64,000 nt of DNA from Agarophyton chilense (taxonomy: Eukaryota > Rhodophyta > Florideophyceae > Gracilariales > Gracilariaceae): positions 1,240,001 to 1,304,000 of the forward strand of contig JARGXX010000002.1 of NCBI GenBank assembly GCA_030374765.1. The letters run 5' to 3'. Within the stretch, counting starts at the first letter, position 1; the number at the start of each line of letters is the position of its first letter. This document shows, one piece after another, positions 22,683 to 33,470 of the stretch. The translations under genes and the position numbers were made by a program. Below the pieces are notes generated by a model that searched no databases, had not been told where the DNA came from, and saw nothing but the letters and a program-made list of their open reading frames with translations.

Positions 22683-23619
22683 CTACGGAAAGCCCGAGGA
22701 GGGACCCGCCCCACCGTTGGGATTCTGACCCTGATGGTACGCCGAGGCGAAAGCCAACATCTGGCTCACATCCGTCATACCCGGGGGAATCGGAATGCCT
22801 GCGTTCACGAGGCCTTGTCGCACACTATCCACTTGCGGAGTGGCAACCGGCGCCTGCGCAAGGGTGTTCACACCCCACCCGGGGGGAGCAGATGGACCGC
22901 CACCGGATGCATTCGCCGCTGCAGCTGAGGTCGTTCCCACTGGTTGGAAGGGTGCAGATGGCTCCACAGGGAGTACTTCACTAGGAGCTGGCACTTCGTT
23001 ATCCAACGCTGGATCGTCCAGGTCTACTGGAGGCTCGTACTCGTAATCGTCGGTATAAATGAACCCCGTCGGGTGTCCCACCGGCATCGGTCGAGGCGAG
23101 TCAATCAGCGCCCGTGCTTGCGCCGCGCTGATGCGAACCCCTTCGAAGGGATTGTAATAGACCCAGTTACCGGAGCCCGGATCGTACCGGCCAGGAGACT
23201 TGTCTCGCGCGGATCCTTCCCCTGCGGGCTGATTTGCCACTGGAACTCGATCCCATTGGGTGTTGTCGATCACGTATAAGATTGGATACAGGTCCTGCAC
23301 GTTGCTGGCCGAACCCAACGCTGGGACAAGGTCGATCTGACGCATGATGGTCCGTAGCATCGGAGAAATCTCCACCCTGCTGGGGAGCTTCGTTGTCCGC
23401 CGGCGCGGAGGCCGATGGCCCCGAGAGTGGGTTGATGACGTATGGGTTCATTCCCTTGAGAGGGCTGGTCAAGACCGCTGTTGCGAGAAGTTGCTTATCG
23501 CCGAAAATCGGAGGAGTAGAAGAAAGTTGTACCGATGTGCCGGTTTTGTGGCGATCCTCAGAAGTGGTAAAGGACCCCATTGGGAAAGAAGTATGTATAG
23601 TGATCGGAAAGCTAGACAC
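22683..23619 (-). other. Antisense coding-like region in the LTR element
   Basis: Two adjoining minus-strand open frames lie opposite to gag, between the chromodomain and the 3' LTR. The larger (22683-23375, 230 codons) has a protein-like composition: an ordered start (LRTIMRQIDLVPALGSASNV), then YNPFEGVRISAAQARALID, an acidic Tyr-rich part and a Pro/Gly/Ala-rich end. No family was recognised. It looks broken about once. Antisense accessory ORFs near the 3' LTR are known in some plant Ty3/Gypsy elements, but whether this is one is inference. Confidence 0.4.
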
Positions 23620-23661
23620 CCGCGGCTCGGAATGTTCTTCCTCGTCTTAAGGAGGGGGAGA

Positions 23662-24573
23662 TGTAGAGCAACGCCCAGTTAGGGGATACTTGAAGATGCA
23701 ACTCATAGAATGAGGATTGAACCCTCCGAGGGTTATGATTATGATCCCCTCTAAGGTGTGCTGAGGTGGCACTGTTTTCTGGTTATATTTCGCCTATAAG
23801 GAAAAATTCGGATGGCCCATGGTTGGATTGGCCCCGTGATACACGTGGCTTAATTTTGGCACCGAATTTCGGATATTTGTTAGAACGTTGGATTTTTGGG
23901 CCCTGGCAGTGGGATCTCCACGTGTATGGCCCTGAGCAGGTGTGCACTACTGTAGAGTTTAGTTAGTGGGCCCTACTTAGGGAGGCGAGATCTGACAGTC
24001 CGAGCTCAGAGTAAATGACAACCAAGGTTGGTCTTCGATACCTTTAGAGGTTCTTCGTCGCCATCGTTTCGGCCTTACAACCCGGAACGGGCTCTGGTTA
24101 GCAACGCCTGCGTAGGGACACGACTTCACTTGAAGAGTGCCTACGTTTGGGTTCAGTGCAACCACCCCCTTGAGACCGCTCAGACGACCTGCTTGCACGA
24201 TACCCCGTTGGGGTTCTGCTTACTTGTTGCGTGCTTTTTGTGTTTCCTTTCGAGGAGAGGTTTTCGCCCCTGTATTGGGTTTCTTTTGTTGTTTCGCCCC
24301 TTTTCTGGTTCTCGGGTCCGGTGCCTGTTAGTGCCCGACCCTCGCCCCGTTTTTCCTCTTCGCCGGATTTTCCCCCATTCTTTGGGATACCCATACCCAT
24401 TCCCGATCCACGGTTTCTACCCCTCACCTCCGTCGGTACTGCCGGAATCCCCCGTGGGAGTTATACCCCACACTACGGGTGAAACGGAGGGCTCTGTCTC
24501 TGAGTCTGCCTCCCCCAGGGAGCAAGGCTTCGAACACCTTGAGAGCACTTCCCGTCGCCGGGTTTGCTCCACA
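23662..24573 (+). repeat. 3' LTR
   Basis: Direct copy of 17770-18682, starting directly after the polypurine tract and ending at the GTTCT target duplication. Confidence 0.9.
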
Positions 24574-24911
24574 GTTCTCGTGGTACTTGGAAGTGATCCA
24601 CCGATGATTGGAGCTGTAATGATTTCATCTTTGTTCAAATCCGCGACGACGACTGGATCTTGCACATGCTGACCAGTTTCGTTTACTTGTACTTCATCTG
24701 GAGCATCTTCGACAGTAACTGTTACTCTTTCGGGTCCTTCCACTCCTGCGATTGTCGCGCATCTGTTTCCTCCAGAACCTCTTCTTCTTCGTCTCCATCT
24801 CACGCCTCCATAGTTTTGTCTCTCTTCTTCTTCTTTATTCATTTTATTTTGAGTTTGTGCTAGCTCTTCGAATCTACGACAAAGTTCATGTAATATAAAA
24901 AACAAACACAA
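24574..24911 (-). pseudogene. Helitron helicase 5' fragment beyond the LTR insertion
   Basis: A minus-strand frame with a Glu/Lys-rich helix, a basic run (RWRRRRRGSGGNRCATIAG) and an acidic Asp/Glu/Val stretch ends at the 3' LTR boundary. It has the composition of the leader of the main Helitron gene at 17764 and is separated from it only by the LTR element. Helitron proteins often begin with such a basic, Cys-poor leader. Confidence 0.55.
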
Positions 24912-26465
24912 CTAAACCGTGTGTGAAGAAAAATGTTTGATCTTTGGTTGCAGTTTGTTGCTTTGCACCCACCAGGGCTGGTTGCATGCAGCTGTCTTAA
25001 TTAAAAAAGGCTGCAAGACTTATATTACCCAATGCAACTCATGCGCAGCACAGGGACTCTTGACACATCTCTGTTGAAAAGTGACGGACGAAGTGTGCTC
25101 AGCCGGTTTTCAAGCCGTATGCCGTTTGACCCGCGTCCGGTTGTTGGGATGGGTTTGCTATTACTCACGGCAATACTACCTGACACGAAGTGGAGCAAGC
25201 GCTTTCCAGCCCCCAGAGGTACGACACGGCGGCCGCCCCAGACCCTGCACAGCAAGGTCTGCTGGTATAAGGTCTGGGAAACCCTCATGACTTTTTGAAT
25301 CGCCGTCAAACGATCAGTGTATCACGCAGCACCTGACTTTTCCCAGATCCGTGGTACTCATACTCAGTGGGTTACTAGGATGGCGGCCTGGAAACGAGCT
25401 CGGCCTTGCCTAGGTCCCAGGGCAGTCACAGCACTCAGTCTCTTGTCATATAGAGTGCTGTGGCCCATGCCTGAGATTTGGAGGTTTTTTTGTGGTTAGG
25501 GTCAAGATCCGAGTTGTCTGACTGACCCGGTTCATCATCATCAGTGCACCATATATGCTGTTTTGGAGCCTGAGGGTCGGAGGTGCCGTAACGTATTCTG
25601 ATTGGTCGGCACTTTTGCGGCGCACGGCAATCTAGTAATGATTATTGGGTGGGAGTGCATTTGCGTGCCACGGGTCAGACGTGTAGGGAGATTTGGCGCG
25701 AAGGGGCCCCCCCTCATGCATTTGCGTGCCACGGGGCAGACGTGTAGGGAGATTTGGCGCGAAGGGGCCCCCCCCTCATACTGATGACAATCATTATAAG
25801 GGAGATTCCAAATGTTTAGTGTGCATATAGATCTTTTTACCAGTTAGTTTTAAGATGATCGTGAAAAATGTATCGACATCATTTTTTGAAAACAACATCA
25901 AAGTTTGTTACAATTCAACCGAAGAGTTTTGTCTCCCTTTTGTGCCAAATTAGCATTTGTAGTGTTTTTTTATTTAACGAGGCGTGCTCGGGTTTGAACT
26001 CTGTTTCCGACCACACGACGAGAATCAGTAAATGTTAACATGTTATATAAATTGTGACAGACCGGAGTGAAAATGTTTTGTACAGGTTGTGGAGGATCTT
26101 TTTGTGGTGTCGGAAGTTGACGCCAGCGAAGAAGAGAGTGTTGACAACATATAGGCGCAAAATTTTAGGAATATTGACAAAGTTTACAAAATCTATCAAT
26201 GTTGTAATTATGGAGTCAATTGAGGCGGTCTATAGACCCCATCGACGTCGTTTCGATCGAGCACTTGTCTAGAAATATCGGGGTGTATAGGCATTCCGCC
26301 CACAACAAAGCCATCTTGTAGAATTGGCATTGTGAATCACACGGCGGGCGAGAGCATACTCTTTCTTGCTCAAACCCAACACATTCTTCAAGGCAGCACA
26401 TTTCCCGTCGAACCCGTTTCTTAGAAGGCAACAAAACAAGCTAGAGCTGCGCCTACCTCAAAAGC
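24912..26465. other. Gene-free interval between the Helitron and SF3A2
   Basis: No supported gene, RNA or intact element. It contains the 61-bp duplication described separately, an AT-rich part (25800-26060) and the SF3A2 upstream region. Confidence 0.4.
25656..25778. repeat. Tandem duplication, about 61 bp per unit
   Basis: TGCATTTGCGTGCCACGGG...GGGGCCCCCCCTCA occurs twice in a row at 25656 and 25717, differing in one substitution and the length of the C run. Such identity implies a recent slippage or duplication. Confidence 0.8.
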
Positions 26466-27236
26466 ATGGCGTACCGTGACTGGGGAGCAAAGACCGGAGG
26501 TGGTGGAGTCGCCTCAAAAGAACATGAAGCCCTTGCGAGGAAGCAGCGCCTTCGGGAGCTCGCTATGGACACAGTCGACTTGAAGAACGATCCGTACTTT
26601 ATGAGAAATCATCTTGGAACATATGAATGCAAGTTATGTCTCACTTTACATGCAAACGAGGGAAACTACCTCGCACACACACAAGGCCGACGACATCAAA
26701 GCAATTTAAAGCGAAGAGCAGCAAGAGAGTCTCAGAAAGAAGCAGCCAAACCGCGTGCCCCCATTGCATACGCCACGCAAACAAAGTTTGACGACCGTCT
26801 TAAAATTGGCACACCTGGCTACCAGATTACCAAACAAAAGGACCCTGATACAGCCCAGCTCAGCTTACTTTTCCAGCTCTCATATCCCCAAATAGCTGAC
26901 GCTCTACAGCCGCGTCACCGATTCATGAGCGCTTTTGAGCAGAGAAAGGAGCCACCAGATCGACGCTACCAATATCTTCTTTTTGCTGCAGAGCCGTACG
27001 AAACTGTAGCATTTAAGATTCCCAACATCCCTATTGACAAAACAGAGGGAAGGTTCTATACGAACTGGGATCCAGAGGGAAAGACTTTCACTCTTCAATT
27101 GTTTTTCGAGAACTCAGAAGCTCATGCCAAAACCAACGGCTCGGTACAAGAACCTGCTGTGGCACAAAAAGTCTACAACGAGAATGAGGCGTCAAAGCCA
27201 AAGGATCCATTTGCGGGCATCGACCACCCGATGTAG
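26466..27236 (+). CDS. SF3A2: Splicing factor 3A subunit 2 (SF3A66/Prp11)
   Basis: A component of the U2 snRNP SF3a complex acting in the nucleus at branch-site recognition. The 256-residue product begins MAYRDWGAKTGGGGVAS, the family hallmark, followed by a matrin-type C2H2 zinc finger (YECKLCLTLHANEGNYLAHT then GRRHQSNL, residues ~58-86). Next come the conserved GTPGYQITKQ block (~119-128) and the SF3A2 core (FEQRKEPPDRRYQYLLFAAE, ~157-176; FYTNWDPEGKTFTLQLFF). It lacks the long proline-rich tail of animal SF3A2 and is close to yeast Prp11 in length. No intron is needed. The ATG at 26466 has an adequate context (AGCATGGCG). Confidence 0.95.
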   Translation: MAYRDWGAKTGGGGVASKEHEALARKQRLRELAMDTVDLKNDPYFMRNHLGTYECKLCLTLHANEGNYLAHTQGRRHQSNLKRRAARESQKEAAKPRAPIAYATQTKFDDRLKIGTPGYQITKQKDPDTAQLSLLFQLSYPQIADALQPRHRFMSAFEQRKEPPDRRYQYLLFAAEPYETVAFKIPNIPIDKTEGRFYTNWDPEGKTFTLQLFFENSEAHAKTNGSVQEPAVAQKVYNENEASKPKDPFAGIDHPM

Positions 27237-27812
27237 GGCAACTTTTGCAGATGTACGGACGGTACGATGTACTGTTCTCTTTTTTGTGGTATTGCGAAAC
27301 GCTTCGACATCTAGAGCGTTTATATCACCGCAACTCTTGAAGAACTGTGAGAATTATGCATGTGCGTGGGTCCATGCTCGCTTAGAATAAGATCCCTTGC
27401 TTCCAAGACGAACAGCCGAGAGATTATTTTCAGTTTTGCGGCAAAAAGCAGTCGACACATACTGATTGAAGACAGAGAATATGCGAGACCCATGATTGTA
27501 ATGCTACACGGTAGTGAAAGTACGGTTTACTGACTGCTAACTTATGGGTACTCTATCATACCAGGTAGCCTCGTTGACAGGCATATGGAAAGCTCACCAA
27601 AGCAGCCCATGTTTCGTGTTCCAGGTAATATATGGGGTTACTGAACATCAACGAGGGAGAAATTTTCGGTTGATCATGGCTTCGGAGAATAATGTACGGG
27701 TGGGGCTGTTTTCGGTTTAGAGGATTCAACGGGACGATCCGAGTGCAACCGGACTGATAAAGTACTGAATAGCCGTAGGGGTTTTGCGCTCATGGGAAAG
27801 AAGGTGTGGCGC
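27237..27812. other. 3' intergenic region between convergent SF3A2 and ARL5-like genes
   Basis: No gene is supported. It presumably holds both 3' UTRs. Confidence 0.5.
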
Positions 27813-28553
27813 TCATTCTTGTCGAACATGTGTTGAAATCCATTCCAATCCTTCGTAAAGACCTTCACCTTTGATGGCACTGCATGCCTTTGAAGACGGA
27901 AAATGAAACAACTATGATGTCAGGAGCTTAATAGTTGCATTACAATTGATAAATGGGTGAATTCAATAGCTTACTTGTATGTGCCAGTCATGTGTGCGAA
28001 TGGTGTGCAAAGCTAAGGCTTCAGAAAGTTCAGCTGCGGTTAATGACTCTTTGAGATCTTGCTTGTTAGCAAAGATCAGCACGCAGCTATCGCGAAGCTC
28101 GTCAGTATCAAGAACGGCGTGGAGCTCGGTTCTTGCCAGATCCAAACGCTTTACATCGGCGGAATCCACAACCATTATGAGCGCATGAGTATTTACAAAG
28201 TACGTTTTCCACGTCTGACGAAGCATATCTTGACCACCTAGATCCCAAACCTGGAAGCTCATATTTTTATATGAAACCTCTTCGACATTGGAACCAATTG
28301 TGGGGTACGTTGATACTACCTCTCCAAGATGGAGCTTGTAAAGAATGGTGGTCTTTCCGGCAGCATCGAGTCCAATCATGCATATCTGCGACAATGTTAA
28401 TAATGTCACGTTAGCAGTCGCGCCGAAAACCAGTCGTAGATGGAGAATAGAAAAACTCTATCGCTGCATTGAATACGTAGAGTGTTCACAACGAACCTTT
28501 ACTTCGCGAAAGCCTGAAATTCTTCTCCATAGGTTTGAGAACAAAATCCCCAT
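27813..28553 (-). CDS. ARL5: ARF-like GTPase, ARL5 type, three exons
   Basis: A small GTPase of the ARF family; ARL5 proteins act at the trans-Golgi in retrograde tethering. I reconstruct exon 1 at 28497-28553 ([19 protein letters not shown]), exon 2 at 27975-28385 and exon 3 at 27813-27887 ([20 protein letters not shown]). Introns are 28386-28496 (GTTCGT...CGCAG) and 27888-27974 (GTAAGC...CAAAG), both phase 0. The product is 180 residues. Visible features are Gly2 for myristoylation, P-loop GLDAAGKT, switch [11 protein letters not shown], switch II WDLGGQ, NKQD and the C-terminal SA motif. SNVEEV and the HIQ context favour ARL5 over ARF1/ARL1. It is one of the few clearly spliced genes here. 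Confidence 0.9.
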
Positions 28554-29404
28554 CGCAACATACGATTGAAAAAGTTGGGCTGCTGCCAAAAGCTCGCACA
28601 CACACGGTCAACTGGCGCCGTTTAGGTTCTCACAGAGAAAGCAAAGCCAATTTGACCTGAAGGTGAGCGTCCAACAATGCGTCTTGTGCAAGTCCTGGGA
28701 AAAAACAAGCTGGCTCACAAATCAAATTGTTTTGTTGAATTGGTTACGGTGACAAATTCCAGAAATAAGACAGTGGCAGCGGTGAACTCACGAAACTCAT
28801 GCGACCTCCGCAGACTTCAACCCAGTCGGCTGGGGCCAAGTTCTTCGGCAGATGCAGAAAATGGAAATCGGATGAGGTGAATGTCAGGCTTCCGGGGAAG
28901 TTTGTTTTAGAAAAGCAACAGTCTTTGCCATGTGCCGTTGGTACCGGTAGTCTATCATGTGGCGTTTCACGCCCGCATCGCGCGTGTGTACCACAGCTAC
29001 CTTCGCAAATGTTTCAAGAGCAATTGAAATCAAGAGGTCCAAATTACCCCTGCATAACTATATCCGGTTTGAATGATGCAAACGAATGAGCGCATTCCTT
29101 TGTTGATGTCGGCGAAAGGCGGGGGTTTTAAATTGCGCGCTTAGACACATTTACGGAGAGAGATCGCTTTAATTGGGCCCCACCTACAAGCTTTCGCGCT
29201 CTTCAAGCGTTACCTCCAGCTTTTTCAAGTAGTCTGCAAGCTGCTGTGGGCATATTGTGAGCGATACGAATATATAACTTAAGACAGTTCTTCCCTACCC
29301 TGCAAGTTCCATATCGTCCCTCCCATATCGCATTTTATTAACACCGCCCTTCTAAGCTTATTTGCTGCCGACATCTTGCTTCAAACAAACCGTCCAAAGT
29401 CAGC
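28554..29404. promoter_or_regulatory. Divergent intergenic region, ARL5-like / gamma-tubulin
   Basis: The 0.85 kb between two head-to-head genes must contain both promoters. Only short unsupported open frames occur. No clear TATA box was assigned. Confidence 0.4.
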
Positions 29405-30811
29405 ATGAGGGAAGTCATCACAATACAGGTTGGGCAGTGTGGCAACCAGATAGGCGCCGAATTCTGGAAGCAATTATGCGCAGAGCATGGTATTCAACCA
29501 AACGGCATCTTGGCCGATTACGCTGTGGACGGTACAGGCGACCGCAAAGATGTCTTCTTCTACCAAGCAGATGATGATCAATATATTCCAAGAGCCTTGC
29601 TGATTGACTTAGAGCCACGAGTCATCAACGCCATACAAACGTCAACCTACCGCAACCTTTACAATCCCGAGAACATTTTCGTTGCTCCATCCGGTGGAGG
29701 TGCTGGAAATAACTGGGCAAGCGGCTACCAACAAGGAGAAGATAAAGAAGAAGAGCTCATGGAGATGATCGAACGAGAAGCTGACGGAAGTGACTCTTTA
29801 GAAGGCTTCGCATTGTGCCATTCCGTGGCTGGCGGAACTGGATCCGGACTCGGATCTTACCTGCTCGAAAAGCTGAACGACCGTTTTCCGAAGAAACTCA
29901 TTCAAACATATTCCGTGTTCCCAAACCAACAGGAGGGGTCCGATGTTGTTGTACAGCCTTACAATGCGCTATTGGCTTTAAAGAGACTCACCCTGAATGC
30001 TGACAGTGTCGTAGTGCTCGACAATACAGCTTTGAACCGAGTCGCCGAAGACCGTTTGCATGTTGACAACCCTACCTTTGAGCAAGTGAATTCGTTGGTC
30101 TCTACGGTAATGGCGGCCAGTACCAGCACGTTGCGCTATCCAGGTTACATGAATAACGATCTTGTCGGATTGACTGCTTCTCTAATTCCCACCCCATCTT
30201 GCCATTTCTTACTGACGGGGTATACGCCTTGGACTGTGCTCGATGGGACACAAACATCAGGCTCAAAAGTTAGAAAGACGTCTGTGCTAGATGTGATGCG
30301 ACGTCTATTGCAATCCAAGAATCAGATGGTGTCTGTGCCCACTAGAAATGGAATGTACATGTCTATCCTAGATGTTATACAAGGCGAAGTTGATCCCACG
30401 CAGGTTCATAAGAGTTTGCAAAGAATTCGAGAACGCGGACTGGCTGAATTCATCCGATGGGGCCCCGCTTCGGTTCAAGTTGCTTTATCGCGAAGAAGTC
30501 CATACTTAAAGACTGAAAACCGGGTAAGTGGACTTATGCTGGCGAACCATACAAGCATCAGGACCTTATTTGTTCGTACAGTTAAACAGTATGACAAGCT
30601 GCGAAAACGAAATGCATTTCTGGAATCATACCGGAAGGAGCGGCTATTCGCCGGTAGCCTTGACGAGTTTGACTCAAGTCGCGAAGCAGTTCAAGAATTG
30701 ATTGATGAATATGAAGCTGCTGAGTGTGATAACTACATTGAATGGGCTTCGAGCGGCGGCACTGTGCCTCTTCAACGGGGCCCGAGAGGTGCATCTGGAA
30801 GGATGGATTGA
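29405..30811 (+). CDS. TUBG1: Gamma-tubulin
   Basis: Gamma-tubulin nucleates microtubules as part of the gamma-tubulin ring/small complex at microtubule-organising sites. The 468-residue intronless frame starts [17 protein letters not shown], as in this family. It has the gamma-specific [20 protein letters not shown], the tubulin signature [15 protein letters not shown] (residues ~139-153), and [30 protein letters not shown] and the acidic helix near the C-terminus. The C-terminal tail is longer and more Gly/Arg-rich ([18 protein letters not shown]) than in animals. The start is fixed by the conserved MREV. Confidence 0.97.
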   Translation: MREVITIQVGQCGNQIGAEFWKQLCAEHGIQPNGILADYAVDGTGDRKDVFFYQADDDQYIPRALLIDLEPRVINAIQTSTYRNLYNPENIFVAPSGGGAGNNWASGYQQGEDKEEELMEMIEREADGSDSLEGFALCHSVAGGTGSGLGSYLLEKLNDRFPKKLIQTYSVFPNQQEGSDVVVQPYNALLALKRLTLNADSVVVLDNTALNRVAEDRLHVDNPTFEQVNSLVSTVMAASTSTLRYPGYMNNDLVGLTASLIPTPSCHFLLTGYTPWTVLDGTQTSGSKVRKTSVLDVMRRLLQSKNQMVSVPTRNGMYMSILDVIQGEVDPTQVHKSLQRIRERGLAEFIRWGPASVQVALSRRSPYLKTENRVSGLMLANHTSIRTLFVRTVKQYDKLRKRNAFLESYRKERLFAGSLDEFDSSREAVQELIDEYEAAECDNYIEWASSGGTVPLQRGPRGASGRMD

Positions 30812-31772
30812 GTTGGAGAGAGTCCGGTTTTTCAAACCGCATACTGGTGAAATGAAAAAGACGAACTAGTTGGTTACGTTTCGGGTGCATCTATCGGGTG
30901 TTTTACGAGTTTGACGTGTTCTTTTCTAGATAAGGTCCGCAGCTGTTCCTGAATTGGTGATTACCATGGCCTTGTATTAGGGGCAAATTCGCGTGCTTTC
31001 ATTTCTGCCTGGGACTCGTGTGAAATATAAACGGGCACAGTATCGGCACTTCATCCTCATTTCTACCTCCGATATACTTGAGAAGGAGGTCTGTGGAACT
31101 GTTTTGCTGTCTAGAAGACATAACATGCTTTTCGTGGCGGTTGAGTTTCGAGAACTGAGCCGTGTTCGGCTTCATTGTAGCGGAAGTAACGCACAGCCCT
31201 TCAAAAGATCGGACAATGCGGTCGATTATAGCGGCTTTGTTTTTCTCCTTTCTGGAGGACATGGGTTTGCCGTCAGTCTGTTTCGTACGAACGAGGTATG
31301 CATTACTCTGTACTTCTGTACTTCAACGATTAACCATTTATTCTTGTCTTTATATCATTTTGAACTTTCATCAAGTGAGCTGCAATTGTACATTCGTTGG
31401 TAGCCTATGCCGAATGACCGAACGCAATTGGCTGTCTTCATCAATCTGGCTTTGGCAAATATTTCAAGTGGCCAACAAAACAGATCAATACTTTGCCCAA
31501 CGACTTGTTTTTGTAATTTTCATTATTTTTTGAGGATTATGCAAGGCCCAGGCTTGGCCACCAGTGATATCTATAGCAATACAAACGCCGCCAGCCCTTG
31601 CAGCCAGCCCTTGCAGCGACAAGCAGACGCCGCCGCCGACGTCGTAAGATTGGCGCGAAGCCAAGCTTTCTCCCTTATTTTCGTTGCTCCCAGCTTCGAT
31701 CCCGCGGTAATTCTCGTGCTCTTCCAGGCCCCAAGCTCCTGAGCACGCTTTTCCTTAGTTATCTCAGAGAAA
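30812..31772. other. Intergenic, gamma-tubulin to eIF4B-like
   Basis: No supported gene. A minus-strand open frame at 30999-31262 (87 codons) has no recognisable domain. A short CCAGCCCTTGCAG repeat occurs near 31590-31615. Confidence 0.4.
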
Positions 31773-33191
31773 ATGGGGAAGAAAAAACCCGGACAGAGCA
31801 AGAACAAGGTGGTGCTTTCGCTTGCAGAATTCACACAGGATGTACCCAAAGCCGGGGTAGACCCCGACCTTGCCTCACTACCCACAGCTCCCAAAGCCCC
31901 CGAGGAATGGGAAGCTGAAGGAGGACGCCCGGAGTACAACTCGCGCGGTTACAAAGAAAGAATCAACAGGGAACGTAACTACGATGCAGATGCGGACTTT
32001 GACGACCGTGACTGGACGCGCAGAGGACCTCTCGATGAGGCTGCCGGCTCTGCCTTCGGCGCTGGTCCGGAAAGAGACTGGAATGATATTCGTCGCGGCC
32101 CCATGGACACCGAAGACGCTGCTGCCCCAGAGCGCAATTGGGATGGAATGCGAAGAGGCCCAGTCGAATCATCATTTGAATCCAGTCATGTGGAGCGCGA
32201 TTGGGGCGCGCGAAAAGGTCCTATCGAGGCCGAAGTCTCGGCGACGAGAAACATATCAGACGACCAATGGGGTAGTGCTCGACAAGGACCAATTGAAGCA
32301 GAGTTTTCGCAGCAAAAGGCAGAGCCGGATTGGAATTCACGTCGCCCTGTCGACGCGAGTGGTGCGTCGTCTAATGCTCAGGCGGATTGGTCGGCTCGCA
32401 AGGGACCAGTTGAAGCTGAATTCGCCGCAGAAACGAAAGAGCGAGATTGGGGTGCTAGGAAAGGTCCAATTGAGGCGGAAACAACGAAGAACAGCACGGA
32501 AGGGAATTGGGCAGACGTTCGAAGACGCCCTGTGGAGTCAACGTTTCCTCGTCAACAGGTAGAAGTAGATTGGACTAGAAAGGGACCAATTGAGCCTGAG
32601 GTGGAAAAGGTTAGAAAAGCTGTTCGAGATGTAGACTTTTCGGACAGCCGTGGAGCTCGATTACAGGAACTGCAAGACAATCGGGAAGAAGGCCAAACCC
32701 CAACTGAGAAGGAATCATCAATGTCCCGAGAAAATTGGCGTCGGGACACTGCTGGAATGACCGAAAGAAGATCCAGACAAAACACACGTAACATCGGAAA
32801 TCCACCCCCAAAGCCTGCTGTGGGACCGAGCGATAGAGACTGGGGAGCAGCAAGGCAGCGATCTCATCCAATCGAAGCGAGAGTAAGCTCCCCGCGCAAA
32901 GATTTCTCGCGTGAAAGTGGCCCCCAGCAGGAAGCAACTGAAGAAGTGGCGAGGATTTCGGACACACAGGCTCCGCGAGATGAAAGCGATTGGACCACAG
33001 TTCGTTCCAATCCACGTCGCCCTGCCGGATCAAATCGTCGCAATTCAGGCCGGGGGTTTAATAAACGAGGTCCTCGTACCGTCGCAAGGGACGGTAAGAG
33101 CGAGAGCGAACCGCGAAGCGAGTTTTCCGGAAAAGAAAAAGAGAGTCACAGCACTGAAAGACCTATGGCTTCGGCGGTAACTGATGCCTAA
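31773..33191 (+). CDS. eIF4B-like protein with DW..R.GP repeats
   Basis: Probably a translation-initiation cofactor of the eIF4B type, which stimulates eIF4A helicase. The 472-residue frame begins MGKKKPGQSKNKVVLSLAEF, resembling the basic start and SLxxF motif of eIF4B N-termini. It then carries about eleven imperfect repeats of 20-35 residues built on (E/A)xDWxxxRxGPIEAE, for example ERDWNDIRRGPMD, ERDWGARKGPIEAE, QADWSARKGPVEAE and ESDWTTVRSNPRRP. The C-terminus is Arg/Gly/Ser-rich. There is no visible RRM, which animal and yeast eIF4B possess, though yeast eIF4B also has acidic-aromatic repeats. The assignment rests on the N-terminus and repeat style only; another RNA-binding repeat protein is possible. 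Confidence 0.5.
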   Translation: MGKKKPGQSKNKVVLSLAEFTQDVPKAGVDPDLASLPTAPKAPEEWEAEGGRPEYNSRGYKERINRERNYDADADFDDRDWTRRGPLDEAAGSAFGAGPERDWNDIRRGPMDTEDAAAPERNWDGMRRGPVESSFESSHVERDWGARKGPIEAEVSATRNISDDQWGSARQGPIEAEFSQQKAEPDWNSRRPVDASGASSNAQADWSARKGPVEAEFAAETKERDWGARKGPIEAETTKNSTEGNWADVRRRPVESTFPRQQVEVDWTRKGPIEPEVEKVRKAVRDVDFSDSRGARLQELQDNREEGQTPTEKESSMSRENWRRDTAGMTERRSRQNTRNIGNPPPKPAVGPSDRDWGAARQRSHPIEARVSSPRKDFSRESGPQQEATEEVARISDTQAPRDESDWTTVRSNPRRPAGSNRRNSGRGFNKRGPRTVARDGKSESEPRSEFSGKEKESHSTERPMASAVTDA

Positions 33192-33470
33192 GCTTTAGAA
33201 TTTGTTGAGGCGGAAGTGTTAGGGTCAAGCGTATCAGAAGCTTTCGAAAAACGACAATATGAATCGAGAAGTGAACTTGGATAAGACGCTTGGGCCTATC
33301 ACGAGAGAATTGGCATTTTTATTTCTGTCTGTACAAAGCTCTTAAAGTTATATAAGCGAGACCTAAGCGCGATAGCTAGAACCTGTGAAACGATAAGGGG
33401 CGATACGGGGATGCAAGGGTGTTTGAGGAGCATTGTTCGCTTAGTTCACAGAGTACGTAAAGGTGAATGA
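33192..33470. other. Convergent 3' spacer between eIF4B-like gene and NUP98
   Basis: Under 300 bases. Nothing beyond presumed 3' UTRs. Confidence 0.4.

Larger units (their letters stand above)
17770..24573 (+). mobile_element. Ty3/Gypsy-type LTR retrotransposon, non-autonomous, chromodomain-bearing
   Basis: Two direct LTRs of about 912 bp (TG...CA) bracket a 5-kb interior. The 5-bp target duplication GTTCT is at 17765-17769 and 24574-24578. A TGG-starting candidate primer site follows the 5' LTR at 18685, and a polypurine tract (AAGGAGGGGGAGA) precedes the 3' LTR at 23649-23661. The interior has a gag with zinc knuckle and a chromodomain but no recognisable protease, reverse transcriptase, RNase H or integrase core. 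By eye the LTRs differ at about two dozen positions (roughly 97% identity), so the insertion is moderately young. It looks broken or pol-deleted and would need proteins from a related element. Confidence 0.85.
12923..24911 (-). mobile_element. Helitron (rolling-circle transposon), decayed, split by an LTR element
   Basis: The coding strand is minus. The 5' part of the Rep-helicase gene lies at 24574-24911 and the rest at 12923-17764. Between them sits a 6.8-kb LTR retrotransposon flanked by a GTTCT duplication, so the Helitron is older than that insertion. The terminal TC...CTRR ends could not be fixed; the limits are those of the coding remnant. Two in-frame stops and two frameshifts are visible in the coding part. 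Confidence 0.75.

Noticed and set aside
30999-31262. An 87-codon minus-strand ORF
   Set aside because: Charged N-terminus looks protein-like but no homology, promoter or context supports it.
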